Shown here: piece by piece, positions 19,521-29,047 of the stretch
Numbering within the stretch: position 1 is the first letter of the stretch
Layout: every line of letters begins with the position of its first letter
Origin: Nakaseomyces glabratus
Lineage: Eukaryota; Ascomycota; Saccharomycetes; Saccharomycetales; Saccharomycetaceae
NCBI RefSeq assembly: GCF_010111755.1
Contig: NC_088963.1
Span: forward strand, 806,001-870,000
Direction of reading: 5' to 3'
Length of the DNA: 64,000 nucleotides
Program-made: the position numbers and the translations under genes
The notes under the pieces: model-generated
The model's database searches: none
Told to the model about the DNA's origin: nothing
What the model saw: only the letters and a program-made list of their open reading frames with translations

Positions 19521-20269
19521 TATTGCGCTGGTAGTTTCTGTATTACCTTCATTGGTATATATAAGGGAAGGTCATAACCACAGTATAAAATAAGGAATGG
19601 CTTATATATAAGGCAAACCCATCATTGCTCTTCTTTTGAATTAGACACACATCCCTTTGATTCTTAAAGTTGAACTAATGGCAGTTCATTTGGCAGACGT
19701 TGTTTCAAAATGTTCGACTAAGGTATGTGGAAAACCTAATCAAAATAGTCAATTGCTGGAGTTGTGGTTACGTCTCCTTAAGTGCCTTAAGTAATTACCT
19801 TTTATTTTGCCATTTTGGTTGATCAATGGTGCCTCGATGCCCCATTGTTATGAGATGACTCGTAAAGGCTGCCCAACAATTATTCTAGTAAGGTAATATT
19901 GGGCAAGTGTAGTCATATGAAACAGTTCAGACAAATAACTGAAATATAATACCCTGTATCGATTGATAAACATAAATTTATAAATAATAAAAAAGAAAGA
20001 AATCAGTAAAATCTATATACCCTCCACTCTATAGTAAAACGCTTGAGGGATTTGGTTTCGTTAGGATAAGAACTAATCAGTATCAATTATGGTAGTGAAG
20101 ATCTACCACTACAGTTTAAAGAGAAGAAAAAAAATGGTACTTGTAGTATGGCCATTTGTGGCTATATGTAATTCACCAATGTTTGAAGGTATATCTTCGC
20201 TAGCGAAGAATTATAACATATCATCAAGATATATTATAGGGAAATATTAACCAGTTCAGCACGAGTCAA
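19521..20269. other. STE3 promoter / TOH1 3' spacer
   Basis: 749 bp. TATA-like runs (TATATATA) occur at about 19555 and 19603, 35-90 bp before the STE3 start. CTAATGGCAG at 19675-19684 resembles an alpha1 Q half-site (9 of 10) but lacks a clear adjacent Mcm1 half-site. No gene was seen. Confidence 0.45.
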
Positions 20270-21472
20270 TTAAATCAACAAAAAGTGTGCAACAGCAGTG
20301 AAGGCAGTGAAAACATAGTACCAGATACCTTGATCAACAGACAATGCAGCACCGCTAGACTTAGACTTTGAGGAAGATGGTGCAACACCGGATATACTCA
20401 TCAACTTGGTGCTGTAAGTTTCATTGCTTGGAATTGCTCTTAATAAAGAGTTGACTGCAGAAGGAGATAAAGTTTGGTCGAAGGAAGTTGAGTTGGAGAT
20501 GAAACTGACAGTGTTACCATTAGAATCAAAGATAACACCACCCATCATAGTACCCTTAGTATCTCTTGGAATGTAACCATAACTTTGAATACCGGTACCC
20601 AGATCTTCAATACCTTGGTAAGTGTGGAAAGTTGAGTATAAGTGGTTTCTTTCAGTGCCGTTCATGACTTCAAAAATATCGAACTCACCACAACCACTTG
20701 ACCAACAGGAACAGTTAGCGTTGATTGGGTATTGAGAAGTTCTTGGGATTTTATCGTTTAGCAACCAGATGGCTGGCATGTCATAAAATTCAAAAGAACT
20801 GCTGTTAGATTGGGTTTCAGTTGGCATCTTGAATTCGAACAAAAACATCTTAGTCTCACCACCAAAACCGTAGAAAGCTGGAATACCATCTCTGTAGTAA
20901 CCACAGCCGTTCTTGACGCCGGACTTTGGACACTTGACAGTGGAGAAAATAGAATATTCTTGGTCAGAGCTGACATAGTTGTCGGCCTTCAAAACATTTG
21001 GAGAGCTAGCAGAAGAGGTACCATTGTCGCTTGCGTAAGAAAGAGCCTTACCGACACAAGGAGAATCAGCACCTTGGTTATTCATGAAAGTAACATTATC
21101 TGCTGTTTGAGCAGAAGCATCATAGAAGGCAGAACGGTTCCAACTTTGAGAATTAGAACTGTTGTCATTGATGACAAAGTTAGGAGAAGTATAGAATGCA
21201 AACTTTTCTAGGGACAATGGACCACGGAAATGCACAGACAAGTGTTCATTCAATGGTGCATTATCACCTTGGAACCAAGTCCTGTCACCAACTTCACACT
21301 TACAAGTACTGTTGTTGTCTAAGTTAGACATCTTCTTCACAGGGGTATAAGACCCAGTGAAACCAACATTGCTGAACTCAATCATGTCATAGCCTCTAAC
21401 TTCAGCCTCCACAAGAGATCCACACATCAATGCAGCTGCAGTAGCAGCTATCACATTTTTAATCATAGCCAT
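20270..21472 (-). CDS. TOH1: TOH1/YJL171C-like GPI-anchored cell-wall glycoprotein (TOS1 family)
   Basis: A 400-residue secreted protein with an N-terminal signal peptide (KNVIAATAAALMCGSLVEA) and a C-terminal hydrophobic GPI-attachment tail (GIWYYVFTAFTAVAHFLLI) after a Ser/Lys spacer. The body has many N-glycosylation sequons and conserved Cys/Trp residues (CKCEVGDRTWF, CSCWSSGCGEFDIFEVMNG) of the TOS1/TOH1 family. That family resembles glycoside-hydrolase-16-like wall proteins, and its function in S. cerevisiae is unsettled. In S. cerevisiae it lies on the chromosome X duplicate (YJL171C). Here it sits between STE3 and LST4, giving a merged ancestral order. Confidence 0.85.
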   Translation of the reverse strand: MAMIKNVIAATAAALMCGSLVEAEVRGYDMIEFSNVGFTGSYTPVKKMSNLDNNSTCKCEVGDRTWFQGDNAPLNEHLSVHFRGPLSLEKFAFYTSPNFVINDNSSNSQSWNRSAFYDASAQTADNVTFMNNQGADSPCVGKALSYASDNGTSSASSPNVLKADNYVSSDQEYSIFSTVKCPKSGVKNGCGYYRDGIPAFYGFGGETKMFLFEFKMPTETQSNSSSFEFYDMPAIWLLNDKIPRTSQYPINANCSCWSSGCGEFDIFEVMNGTERNHLYSTFHTYQGIEDLGTGIQSYGYIPRDTKGTMMGGVIFDSNGNTVSFISNSTSFDQTLSPSAVNSLLRAIPSNETYSTKLMSISGVAPSSSKSKSSGAALSVDQGIWYYVFTAFTAVAHFLLI

Positions 21473-21869
21473 TGTTTATTCCTTGTTTAAAAAATAGCCC
21501 TTTTATGCTCTTGATTTGTAATCTATAAATATCCGATCAGACAAAGGTATTTCAGCTTAACAAAGTTATCTGTTCTATTAATCAAGTAAAGAACAGAGCT
21601 AACAAACAACAGAATTAGTTATGGCTACTTTATATACAACTCCCACTCAGCAATAAATGACTATGACGTTTCACTTTGTCTAAGAGGGCCTGTCCCTCGA
21701 GACCATTTTTGGCAACAAAACAAGGCTTATAATAATCATCATAAACGGCCCACACTTGTTTGCTCCTGTAGGTACACCGTGGTAAGCTATATGTATAAGC
21801 CCATATATCTTTTTGTCTTTATTGACTAAACCTATTACAATGATAAGATGACTTGGCCTGTGTTTGATT
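21473..21869. other. TOH1 promoter / LST4 3' spacer
   Basis: About 400 bp, AT-rich, no gene seen. It should hold the TOH1 promoter reading leftwards. Confidence 0.45.
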
Positions 21870-24392
21870 TTATACTTCGTCCACGTTGTAATGAGCTACC
21901 GCTAGAAATATCTTCAAAATGCGCTCATCTCTGTATTTCTTGTCGATGGTTGGATCACTATAAAGGGACATTGCACTCATGAGTGCAGCCTCTACGAACG
22001 CAACACAGTTGTTCAGCACTGGTGTGACTCTACCAGTACAGGTACCATTGGAAAACACTTTCTTGATTTTCTGTTTGAGCATACTGCCCTTAGATTTGTT
22101 TCGTGGGTCCTGGTTGCTGCTGTTCGATGGTGTATTTATAGAGGTGGTTTTCCTCACAACTATCTCTTTTATGCTTCTAGACCTCATAGAGATAAATAGA
22201 GTCTTTGACACATCACACTTCTCACTGATGAAATCCCTTTTCAGGCCATGGACAATTTTGTTCTCTATCTCATTAGTTGCTGGAATAGCTTGCAGTTTAA
22301 AAAACGGATTAAAATGCGATAAATACATAGTGTAGCGGGGTAGCAATTCCTCTGGATACTTCGATATAGTTGTACCTGGAATATCAACATCAATGACCAC
22401 ACGAGGATGACTTGTCACTCCCTCGGAGTCCTCTTGCTTGCTGTGTATATGCACCGCAATATCACTGCAAGGTACCATCGTTGTTACTTTATTTGCATCG
22501 ATGTCGCCCTCGAAGATCTCTTCAAAACAGCTTGTTAGTAACTTGTGATGATCTAAGCTGCTACAATCCCTATCGAATCCAACGTTTTTCAAAGGAAATG
22601 TGTAAGCACCATTGTTATTACTGGTTCGTATGCTGTCAAGTAATGTAGTAGTATCCATATGAGCACCCTGAAGTAACACCGGTTGCTGCGATCCAACTGT
22701 CTCACTTGATGTTCCAACGGTAGCACCTCCCGCGTTGTTGGTAGCTCCAAACCATGGATACTCATCGTATTCTGAATTTGTCGAAGGTGATATTAATTGT
22801 TGTTGATATGGTGTGAGCATATGCCGCAAAGAACTGTTACTGGCTGTTCTTTGAAGAGTGATATTTGGATTCAACCCTGTATTGTTTTCTGGTCTCTCCC
22901 AGGAATCCGTACCTGCGGTCGGAGAGTTGCTTTGGAATATACTTGAAATGTTATTCTTCTTAAATGAACTGCTGAAAGTAGCCATGTTGCTTGTACCGTT
23001 GGATAATGGATTAGAGTTCGTAAAGCTGCCTGTGATACTGCCATTGAACCAAGATCCGTAAGATGATGAATACAGTTGATTGCTTAACGAGGATGAAAAA
23101 TTTTGGAATGGTATCGAAGTCGTGGATTTCAAGGATGATGGCTGTATGACTTCTGCCAAAGATTCATCAGAAGAAATGGACACCGAACTTGTTGCAGATC
23201 TATAACTCGAAGGTATCTTCCACCCTCTTGACGTAGAAAATGGCGACTGGTCGCTCTTAACTATGGGTATATCCATAGTCCGTGATTGCACATGGATATT
23301 TTCAGTACTAGAGTACCTTGGCCTGCTTGGCCTATGCTCATTTATCGTAGCCGGAATCTTAAGCTTGGAAGGTGTATGCGAGTTGCTGGATGAATGGTAA
23401 GATGACTCATTTGAGCCATTCATCGAGGGAGGCATCAAATGATTACTAGGAGTTGGAGTTGATACTGGTGTGATCATTATCTTCATTTCTCCATCATATC
23501 GAGGTTTTAGTAACCCTCCTAGAATAAAAACTAGTTTGTTTGCGATCACCAAGTTACCGGAAGTTATTACTATTCTATGACATTCAGACTCTTGTGGGTC
23601 ATCTCGATACTCTATCAACGTCTTCGCTATGAGAAACGGCAAAAAGCTCAGCTTCGTGCCTTCCTTCAACTCAATCCAATTGAAAACATCCTTGAACCAT
23701 GTATGTATGAAATCTATATTATCCTGTGGGTACAAAAACAGCCTGGGAATCTCATGACAAGATCTCAACGCTGGAATCAGTAGTTTATTGACCAGTGTGA
23801 CGAAGTTATCCTGCGTCTCCACCACATGAAAGGATGTAGCCATCAAATGGCGCTCTGTTTGTGTTAGCCAGCCATCTATGTCTGCCCATGAGTCCGAGAT
23901 ATCTGCCAGCAGATAGCTTGGTAAGCACATGGTGATGGAAACTCGCCTATCTGAAGATTGGTAATTCTTCGGAAATGTACCATGCAGATTCATCGATGTC
24001 CTACGTGGATAGAACACACGCGTTATCAGCAATTGTCTTGAATTCGGAATTATCCTAAACTTATCCTCAGTGACTCTAGTCTTCGACCTGATCGGTGACC
24101 CATATATATACTGCCTAAGCTCACTCGCAGTGATGAATGGCGCACTAACGTTCCCGTTAGTCATCTCATCGTGTTTCAGCCCCATAGACCCATGCCCACG
24201 ACTGCTATAGTCAAGTATAGTCCTGTACCGTTGTCTACACACCATCTCCGCGTTCTCTTCTAGTATAAGCAGCCGGTACTCAATGGATTCATGCCCTCCA
24301 GTCCCACTCCCAGGCGCACGCATTCGACACCCAAACAACTTCACCTTGCACTCATCGTTGAGGTTCTCCAACCCTTCAAACCGCTCACCCAT
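21870..24392 (-). CDS. LST4: LST4, folliculin-interacting-protein-like subunit of the Lst4-Lst7 GAP
   Basis: 840 residues (S. cerevisiae Lst4 about 828). With Lst7 it acts as GTPase-activating complex for the Rag GTPase Gtr2 at the vacuole, linking amino acids to TORC1. The N-terminal third looks like the FNIP/longin-DENN region (ECKVKLFGCRMRAPGSG; SIEYRLLILEENAEMVCRQRYRTI). The centre is a long Ser/Asn-rich disordered segment. The C terminus is structured again (VAFVEAALMSAMSLYSDP...ILKIFLAVAHYNVDEV). Assignment rests on these segments and on position beside ZRT3, as YKL176C lies beside YKL175W. It diverges from ZRT3. Confidence 0.85.
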   Translation of the reverse strand: MGERFEGLENLNDECKVKLFGCRMRAPGSGTGGHESIEYRLLILEENAEMVCRQRYRTILDYSSRGHGSMGLKHDEMTNGNVSAPFITASELRQYIYGSPIRSKTRVTEDKFRIIPNSRQLLITRVFYPRRTSMNLHGTFPKNYQSSDRRVSITMCLPSYLLADISDSWADIDGWLTQTERHLMATSFHVVETQDNFVTLVNKLLIPALRSCHEIPRLFLYPQDNIDFIHTWFKDVFNWIELKEGTKLSFLPFLIAKTLIEYRDDPQESECHRIVITSGNLVIANKLVFILGGLLKPRYDGEMKIMITPVSTPTPSNHLMPPSMNGSNESSYHSSSNSHTPSKLKIPATINEHRPSRPRYSSTENIHVQSRTMDIPIVKSDQSPFSTSRGWKIPSSYRSATSSVSISSDESLAEVIQPSSLKSTTSIPFQNFSSSLSNQLYSSSYGSWFNGSITGSFTNSNPLSNGTSNMATFSSSFKKNNISSIFQSNSPTAGTDSWERPENNTGLNPNITLQRTASNSSLRHMLTPYQQQLISPSTNSEYDEYPWFGATNNAGGATVGTSSETVGSQQPVLLQGAHMDTTTLLDSIRTSNNNGAYTFPLKNVGFDRDCSSLDHHKLLTSCFEEIFEGDIDANKVTTMVPCSDIAVHIHSKQEDSEGVTSHPRVVIDVDIPGTTISKYPEELLPRYTMYLSHFNPFFKLQAIPATNEIENKIVHGLKRDFISEKCDVSKTLFISMRSRSIKEIVVRKTTSINTPSNSSNQDPRNKSKGSMLKQKIKKVFSNGTCTGRVTPVLNNCVAFVEAALMSAMSLYSDPTIDKKYRDERILKIFLAVAHYNVDEV

Positions 24393-24844
24393 CGCACTAG
24401 TATCTTTTTTGCTGTTATTGTAAGAACCTTAATCCTGAATTGAAATACTGCCCCCAATCTTTATCTTCTCCCACTTTAAAGGACTATTATTTAATCGTCC
24501 ATTCTTGATTCACATTCCATCGTGCTCATCACCTAGTCTCGTGTCAACTCATCTCATCACCTTTTACTCGGTAACCCTTGTACAATCAGCTTTTTTTATA
24601 TAATGAGTTATATTAATAGCAACATCCAAATTGTTTAGACGGTCATTGGACTGGCTGATCCCTTGTTAAAACTTAAAGAGCTTCACATACCGTTTTTGGA
24701 CAGATTACTAAAGAGTCACAAACTTGTCTTTGCAGCTTTATCCATCCATTTAACTATCTTAGCCGGGCAAAACTACCCTTCAGGTTCTTGGTTATAATCG
24801 GATAACGAGGAATCATATCATACTGCACATCGCTATATTAGACT
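24393..24844. other. Divergent LST4/ZRT3 promoter region
   Basis: 452 bp between two divergent starts, with no gene. It contains a zinc-responsive-element-like sequence close to ZRT3 (separate entry). Confidence 0.5.
24775..24785 (+). promoter_or_regulatory. Candidate Zap1 zinc-responsive element
   Basis: ACCCTTCAGGT matches the consensus ACCTTNAAGGT at 9 of 11 positions, 60-70 bp before the ZRT3 ATG. ZRT3 is a known Zap1 target in S. cerevisiae. The match is imperfect and the site is very proximal. Confidence 0.35.
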
Positions 24845-26563
24845 ATGATCGCTAGATGGTTACTGTTTTCGTTGATATCTTCGCTGCTATGTATATTAGG
24901 TGCGCTATTTGTGCCCATTATCAGCAGGTACTCCTCCAAGTCGCATGAGAATAATAACACCAAGCTGGTTAACTATGGTTTGTCATTGAGTGCTGGTTCT
25001 ATGATGACCACTGCGTTGTATAAGATGTTACCTGCGATGGATCCTGATAATAGATTTACAGTATTCTTTGGCTTTACCTTTGGTATATTAATCAGTTTCT
25101 TTTTGAATTATGTGGTGCATGCTTTCACTTCTGAATCACTTATACATTGTGCTCATGGTGATGATCATAGCCATTCTCATGGTGACCATGACCGTGCCCA
25201 TGACCATGATCATGACCATAACGATAGTCATGAATATGGCCATGGTCATGAACACTCTCACGAACATGGAAACAATAACAACCATGTACATCTAGATGAC
25301 AATGAAGCTGACGATGATCTATATGATCCGCTCTCAAGGCATAGAAGTGTCGAGACTGAACACTCTGCATTACTACCACATGGTAAAGAAGGGGTAAGAA
25401 GAAGGCTTTCGTTGCTAGACTTGTTCTCTAAAAAACATAGAGATATCGGCCCATGTTGTGATAGTATTGTCAAATCTTGCGGGGTACTCAGTGTGCCAGC
25501 TGATAAATTAACCTGTGTTCCACTTAACCAGCGCGGAAAATGCTTGAATGAGCAGTGCCACAACTACATGCAGGAAGTCGACCAACGCCCAAATCACGTC
25601 TCCTCGCAGACAGATAGTTCCTATTCCCCTAACCATAGCAACTCTAGTTCATATGAATCTCAAGATGATGCAGAGCATAAACACGAGCACACCTCTGGTG
25701 TTGTGTGCCTGGAGAATAACATTGGATATGATCTGGAGAATTTGGACACCTATAGAAATAACTACATGCTGGGAAGACGTAATACTATAGAATACCAACC
25801 ATCAGCAAAGGTTAGTACAAATGCCGGATCTACAAGTGTTAGGAGCCAAGCTATTTCTAGGCCATCATTGAAGGGGATAAATTCCGCTCCTCATTATAGT
25901 GAAAACGCTCAGGCTACTAAGGCATCGAATCATGATGGGCATGGACATGATGATGGACATGAGCACTTCCACCATCACGATGAAGAAGCTTTATACTCGC
26001 ATCATCATCATCTAGAGACGCCCTTCTCTAAATTACTTTCTATCGGTTTGCAAACATGTCTGGTTTTGACGTTACATAAATTCCCAGAAGGTTTAATAAT
26101 TTTCTACACAAATCAATCGGATGAGACAAAATCTCTAGGACTTTCAATTTTCATCAGTTTATTGATCCACAACTTTGTTGAAGGGTTTGCCATGACCTTA
26201 CCATTTTATACTGCATTTGAGAGCAAATGGAAAGCCATTTTGATTACCACAATACTAGGTGGTGGATCTCAACCTTTCGGTGCAGTTTTAGGGTACTTCA
26301 TTTTCAAGAGTAGTGGTGGTGATCACAAGCATTCGGATGGTGCACCCCCAATTATGGGATTACTTTTGAGTATAACTGCTGGGTTTTTAGTTGTGATAAG
26401 TGTCCAGATGTTCCAAACTGGTGTTAGTTTCAGTGATAGTCATCATCACCACTCTGATGACAATGAGGAAGAAATTGCGCAAAACCATACTATGGGAACC
26501 ACTTGTCTAAAGTGGTGTTGTGCTGGTATCTGTTTGATTTTATTAAGCGGTATTTTTGTGTAA
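24845..26563 (+). CDS. ZRT3: ZRT3, vacuolar zinc exporter of the ZIP family
   Basis: 572 residues (S. cerevisiae Zrt3 about 503). It moves stored zinc from vacuole to cytosol. Hydrophobic segments at the N terminus (MIARWLLFSLISSLLCILGAL; GLSLSAGSMMTTALYKMLP) and five or so in the last 200 residues bracket a long cytosolic loop. That loop holds two His/Asp-rich blocks (around residues 100-150 and 355-395) and a Cys-containing stretch. The core ZIP motifs LHKFPEGLIIFY and LLIHNFVEGFAMTLP carry the metal-binding His/Glu residues. The His-rich loop accounts for most of the extra length. Position next to LST4 and TPO5 matches YKL175W. Confidence 0.93.
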   Translation: MIARWLLFSLISSLLCILGALFVPIISRYSSKSHENNNTKLVNYGLSLSAGSMMTTALYKMLPAMDPDNRFTVFFGFTFGILISFFLNYVVHAFTSESLIHCAHGDDHSHSHGDHDRAHDHDHDHNDSHEYGHGHEHSHEHGNNNNHVHLDDNEADDDLYDPLSRHRSVETEHSALLPHGKEGVRRRLSLLDLFSKKHRDIGPCCDSIVKSCGVLSVPADKLTCVPLNQRGKCLNEQCHNYMQEVDQRPNHVSSQTDSSYSPNHSNSSSYESQDDAEHKHEHTSGVVCLENNIGYDLENLDTYRNNYMLGRRNTIEYQPSAKVSTNAGSTSVRSQAISRPSLKGINSAPHYSENAQATKASNHDGHGHDDGHEHFHHHDEEALYSHHHHLETPFSKLLSIGLQTCLVLTLHKFPEGLIIFYTNQSDETKSLGLSIFISLLIHNFVEGFAMTLPFYTAFESKWKAILITTILGGGSQPFGAVLGYFIFKSSGGDHKHSDGAPPIMGLLLSITAGFLVVISVQMFQTGVSFSDSHHHHSDDNEEEIAQNHTMGTTCLKWCCAGICLILLSGIFV

Positions 26564-26816
26564 TGTATAAAAATGACTTACAAGATGAAATGAGAATCAA
26601 TTTAGGTGCACCCAAGGATTCTGTGGATTCATATTATGGGTGGTGATAAGAAACAATTATTAAATAAAATATGCATTTTCTTTTATGGTTGCATTATGTA
26701 TTTTTAGTGAATGTATTTATGTGATAATTTAAATGATATGCGAAAATTCTACCTCATTTATACCCTCAACATATAAAAACTTCTTGATTTAGTGAATAGG
26801 TTTTAATATTAGGAGT

Positions 26817-28682
26817 TCAGTTCGTATCATTTCTAGTTTGGCCCTCTAACCTAGTATCTCTTTCCTCTATTGCATCTTGTAGATCAACTGATACAACATC
26901 AAAATCAATATCTGTTTGGCTATTTTCATGTTCCCCAATAAATGGATTCTCGACTGGGCTTGCTTGTCCTTCTGGTAGATTTGCAGTTTTGGCATTCGAA
27001 CCACTATGTTCGTATTCGTTATCTTCTTTTGTTGTTGGGAATTGCGCTTCCAAACTAAAAGGGTTATTCTTCGCATCATCTGAAAGAGGTAATCTAAAAT
27101 TGTATTTACCCCATTTGAAATAAAGGATAGTTATACCTATTAAGCATAAAACATAAACTACGATGGCGTAATTCATGCCTTTTACTGTGACAGGAAGTTG
27201 AGTTGGAAAGCATACGCTAACCATTACTAATAATAGCCACAGTACAGAAGCAATGTTGATGAACCAACCAAATTTGTATCGTATTTTTACAGGTGCGTGT
27301 TTTATTGATCTTCTTCCAGTGCATAAGACTAATACCAATGGAATGAATGTTGCAGAACATAGACATAGCACAGCTGCACCGATAAAAGCGTTAAAAGCGG
27401 CTGTTGAGATTAGTGCTAGTAAACCTAGAAAGTATGATATTCCCATACTCAATAAGATAGAATATTTTGGAACTCTTGACTGGGAGTCAGGAGGAACAAA
27501 AGTCCATAAATCATAACGTGGAATGGCATGATCACGACTAAAACTATAAACAGCACGAGAAGATGTTGTGATGGAGCCAATCCCAGAGAAAAATAAGTTA
27601 CCTAAAATCAAAAGGACCAAGAATACGGAAACCACCATCGAATGTGTAGATTTTGTGAATATAGTTACAATTGGGAGTACCTTATGATTTGAAAATATGG
27701 TCTCGATATCCGGTAGGATTAACATGATAGGAAGTAAGAATATTAGGCCGGAGAACGTTGAAAGCAAGACAGCGGTTGACATACCCCTTGGGATATCTTT
27801 TTCAGGTTTTTTAACTTCGTCAGCTAAAGCTGGAAGCATACTAAACCCTTGTAATGTAAAGTTAGATTGTTGAAAACCAATTAGAAATGAAAGGAATGCA
27901 CTAGAATATCCGGACATGCTATTGTCAAAATGAAATAAAGCGTACTTCAATGATCTAAATTTACCCTTGTGAAAAATAAGAAGCAAAATATCAATGAAAA
28001 TGATGGCATAGATAATCCAATAAACACAAACTTTGTTGATTATCTCGATGAATCTTGCAAACTTTAAGTTAACAAGGCCCACTAGAGTAACTACCATGTA
28101 GAACACAATCACAGTGAATAGAATAAGATGTGTCTCTGATATTAATTCGTTGTTGGCCATCAATATTAATGATATAGTTAGCTGGGCGCCGGCGAATGTT
28201 ATGCTTGTACTCATCGTCCAGTTACCGATCAACATTAGCCAGCCAGTAAACCAAGAGCAGATCAGTTTTAGACGAGGTGGTGCAATCATAGCACTCCCAA
28301 CATGCAACTCCATTGGAAACTTTGAAACAATCTCTCCAAGAGATAAGGATGAGAACCATATTAGTATTCCGCTAATAAAAAACCCAAGCATGATGGACAA
28401 GGGCCCACCATTAAGCATACCAATACCCATACTAGTGCACATACCCAGTACGGGACTCATTAAGCCAAACCCTAAACCTATCACAGAGTTCCGTGACAGC
28501 AGGGACTTATCTAGTTCTTGTTTATAATTGAAATGTTCTACTTCCTCGGGTTCATCGGTAACTTCATCCTCTTGAACATAGTGGTGTAAATTTTCAAATA
28601 TTTCATGAGGATCCAAGTTAGGCATATTTTCACGGATATTCTCCCGGATATTCTCCGGGATCAAAGTATATTCCTGTATCAT
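26817..28682 (-). CDS. TPO5: TPO5, Golgi/vesicular polyamine exporter of the APC superfamily
   Basis: 621 residues (S. cerevisiae Tpo5 about 618), an amino acid/polyamine/choline-type permease linked to excretion of putrescine and spermidine through secretory vesicles. Roughly 12 hydrophobic segments begin after a charged N terminus (SVIGLGFGLMSPVLGMCTS...; PPRLKLICSWFTGWLMLIGNW). The C-terminal 90 residues are acidic and hydrophilic. The N terminus has a small three-unit repeat (ENIRENIRENM) from a 12-bp tandem duplication. It diverges from SNU114 as YKL174C does from YKL173W. BIO5-like and UGA4-like permeases are the alternatives, made unlikely by synteny. Confidence 0.9.
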   Translation of the reverse strand: MIQEYTLIPENIRENIRENMPNLDPHEIFENLHHYVQEDEVTDEPEEVEHFNYKQELDKSLLSRNSVIGLGFGLMSPVLGMCTSMGIGMLNGGPLSIMLGFFISGILIWFSSLSLGEIVSKFPMELHVGSAMIAPPRLKLICSWFTGWLMLIGNWTMSTSITFAGAQLTISLILMANNELISETHLILFTVIVFYMVVTLVGLVNLKFARFIEIINKVCVYWIIYAIIFIDILLLIFHKGKFRSLKYALFHFDNSMSGYSSAFLSFLIGFQQSNFTLQGFSMLPALADEVKKPEKDIPRGMSTAVLLSTFSGLIFLLPIMLILPDIETIFSNHKVLPIVTIFTKSTHSMVVSVFLVLLILGNLFFSGIGSITTSSRAVYSFSRDHAIPRYDLWTFVPPDSQSRVPKYSILLSMGISYFLGLLALISTAAFNAFIGAAVLCLCSATFIPLVLVLCTGRRSIKHAPVKIRYKFGWFINIASVLWLLLVMVSVCFPTQLPVTVKGMNYAIVVYVLCLIGITILYFKWGKYNFRLPLSDDAKNNPFSLEAQFPTTKEDNEYEHSGSNAKTANLPEGQASPVENPFIGEHENSQTDIDFDVVSVDLQDAIEERDTRLEGQTRNDTN

Positions 28683-29047
28683 TATCGGTTATCCTTTTTT
28701 CTTGTGAGAGCTTATGAAGTAACCATCCAAAGCTCAGGAAAAGAACACCTCTAAAAAAACCTGTTGCTTTCCTCCGTCTAATATGTAAGTATAGATTCAG
28801 ATAAATTCAACCTCCATACACTTGATTTCCAAATACAGACTATGTATTTGTGAACTTATAATTTCAATACTTCATGCTCATCTTCATATTCTGACATTTT
28901 TTCAGCCTTCGTGGCCCTTTAACCTGAAATTTTGAAATTTTGACAAATTTAAAATAATAATAAAGATGAGATGAGCTTTATAAGAATATGCACTTTGTGA
29001 TGGTTGAGAGGTGGAGATTGGTAGAGCTATAGGAACTATTGAAGGCA
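28683..29047. other. Divergent TPO5/SNU114 promoter region
   Basis: 365 bp with no gene. It has two overlapping GATGAG motifs (28965-28975) and two AAATTTTG runs nearby (28928-28942), reminiscent of PAC/RRPE ribosome-biogenesis signals. This is inferred and weak. Confidence 0.4.

Noticed and set aside
19675..19684. alpha1 Q-site upstream of STE3
   Set aside because: 9 of 10 match to the Q half-site but no adjacent Mcm1 half-site of the usual P'Q composite, so too weak to list as a regulatory feature.
25140..25379. Antisense frame across the ZRT3 His-rich loop
   Set aside because: His/Asp codon repeats (CAT/GAT) read as His/Asp-like codons in reverse complement too, giving an open but meaningless antisense frame.
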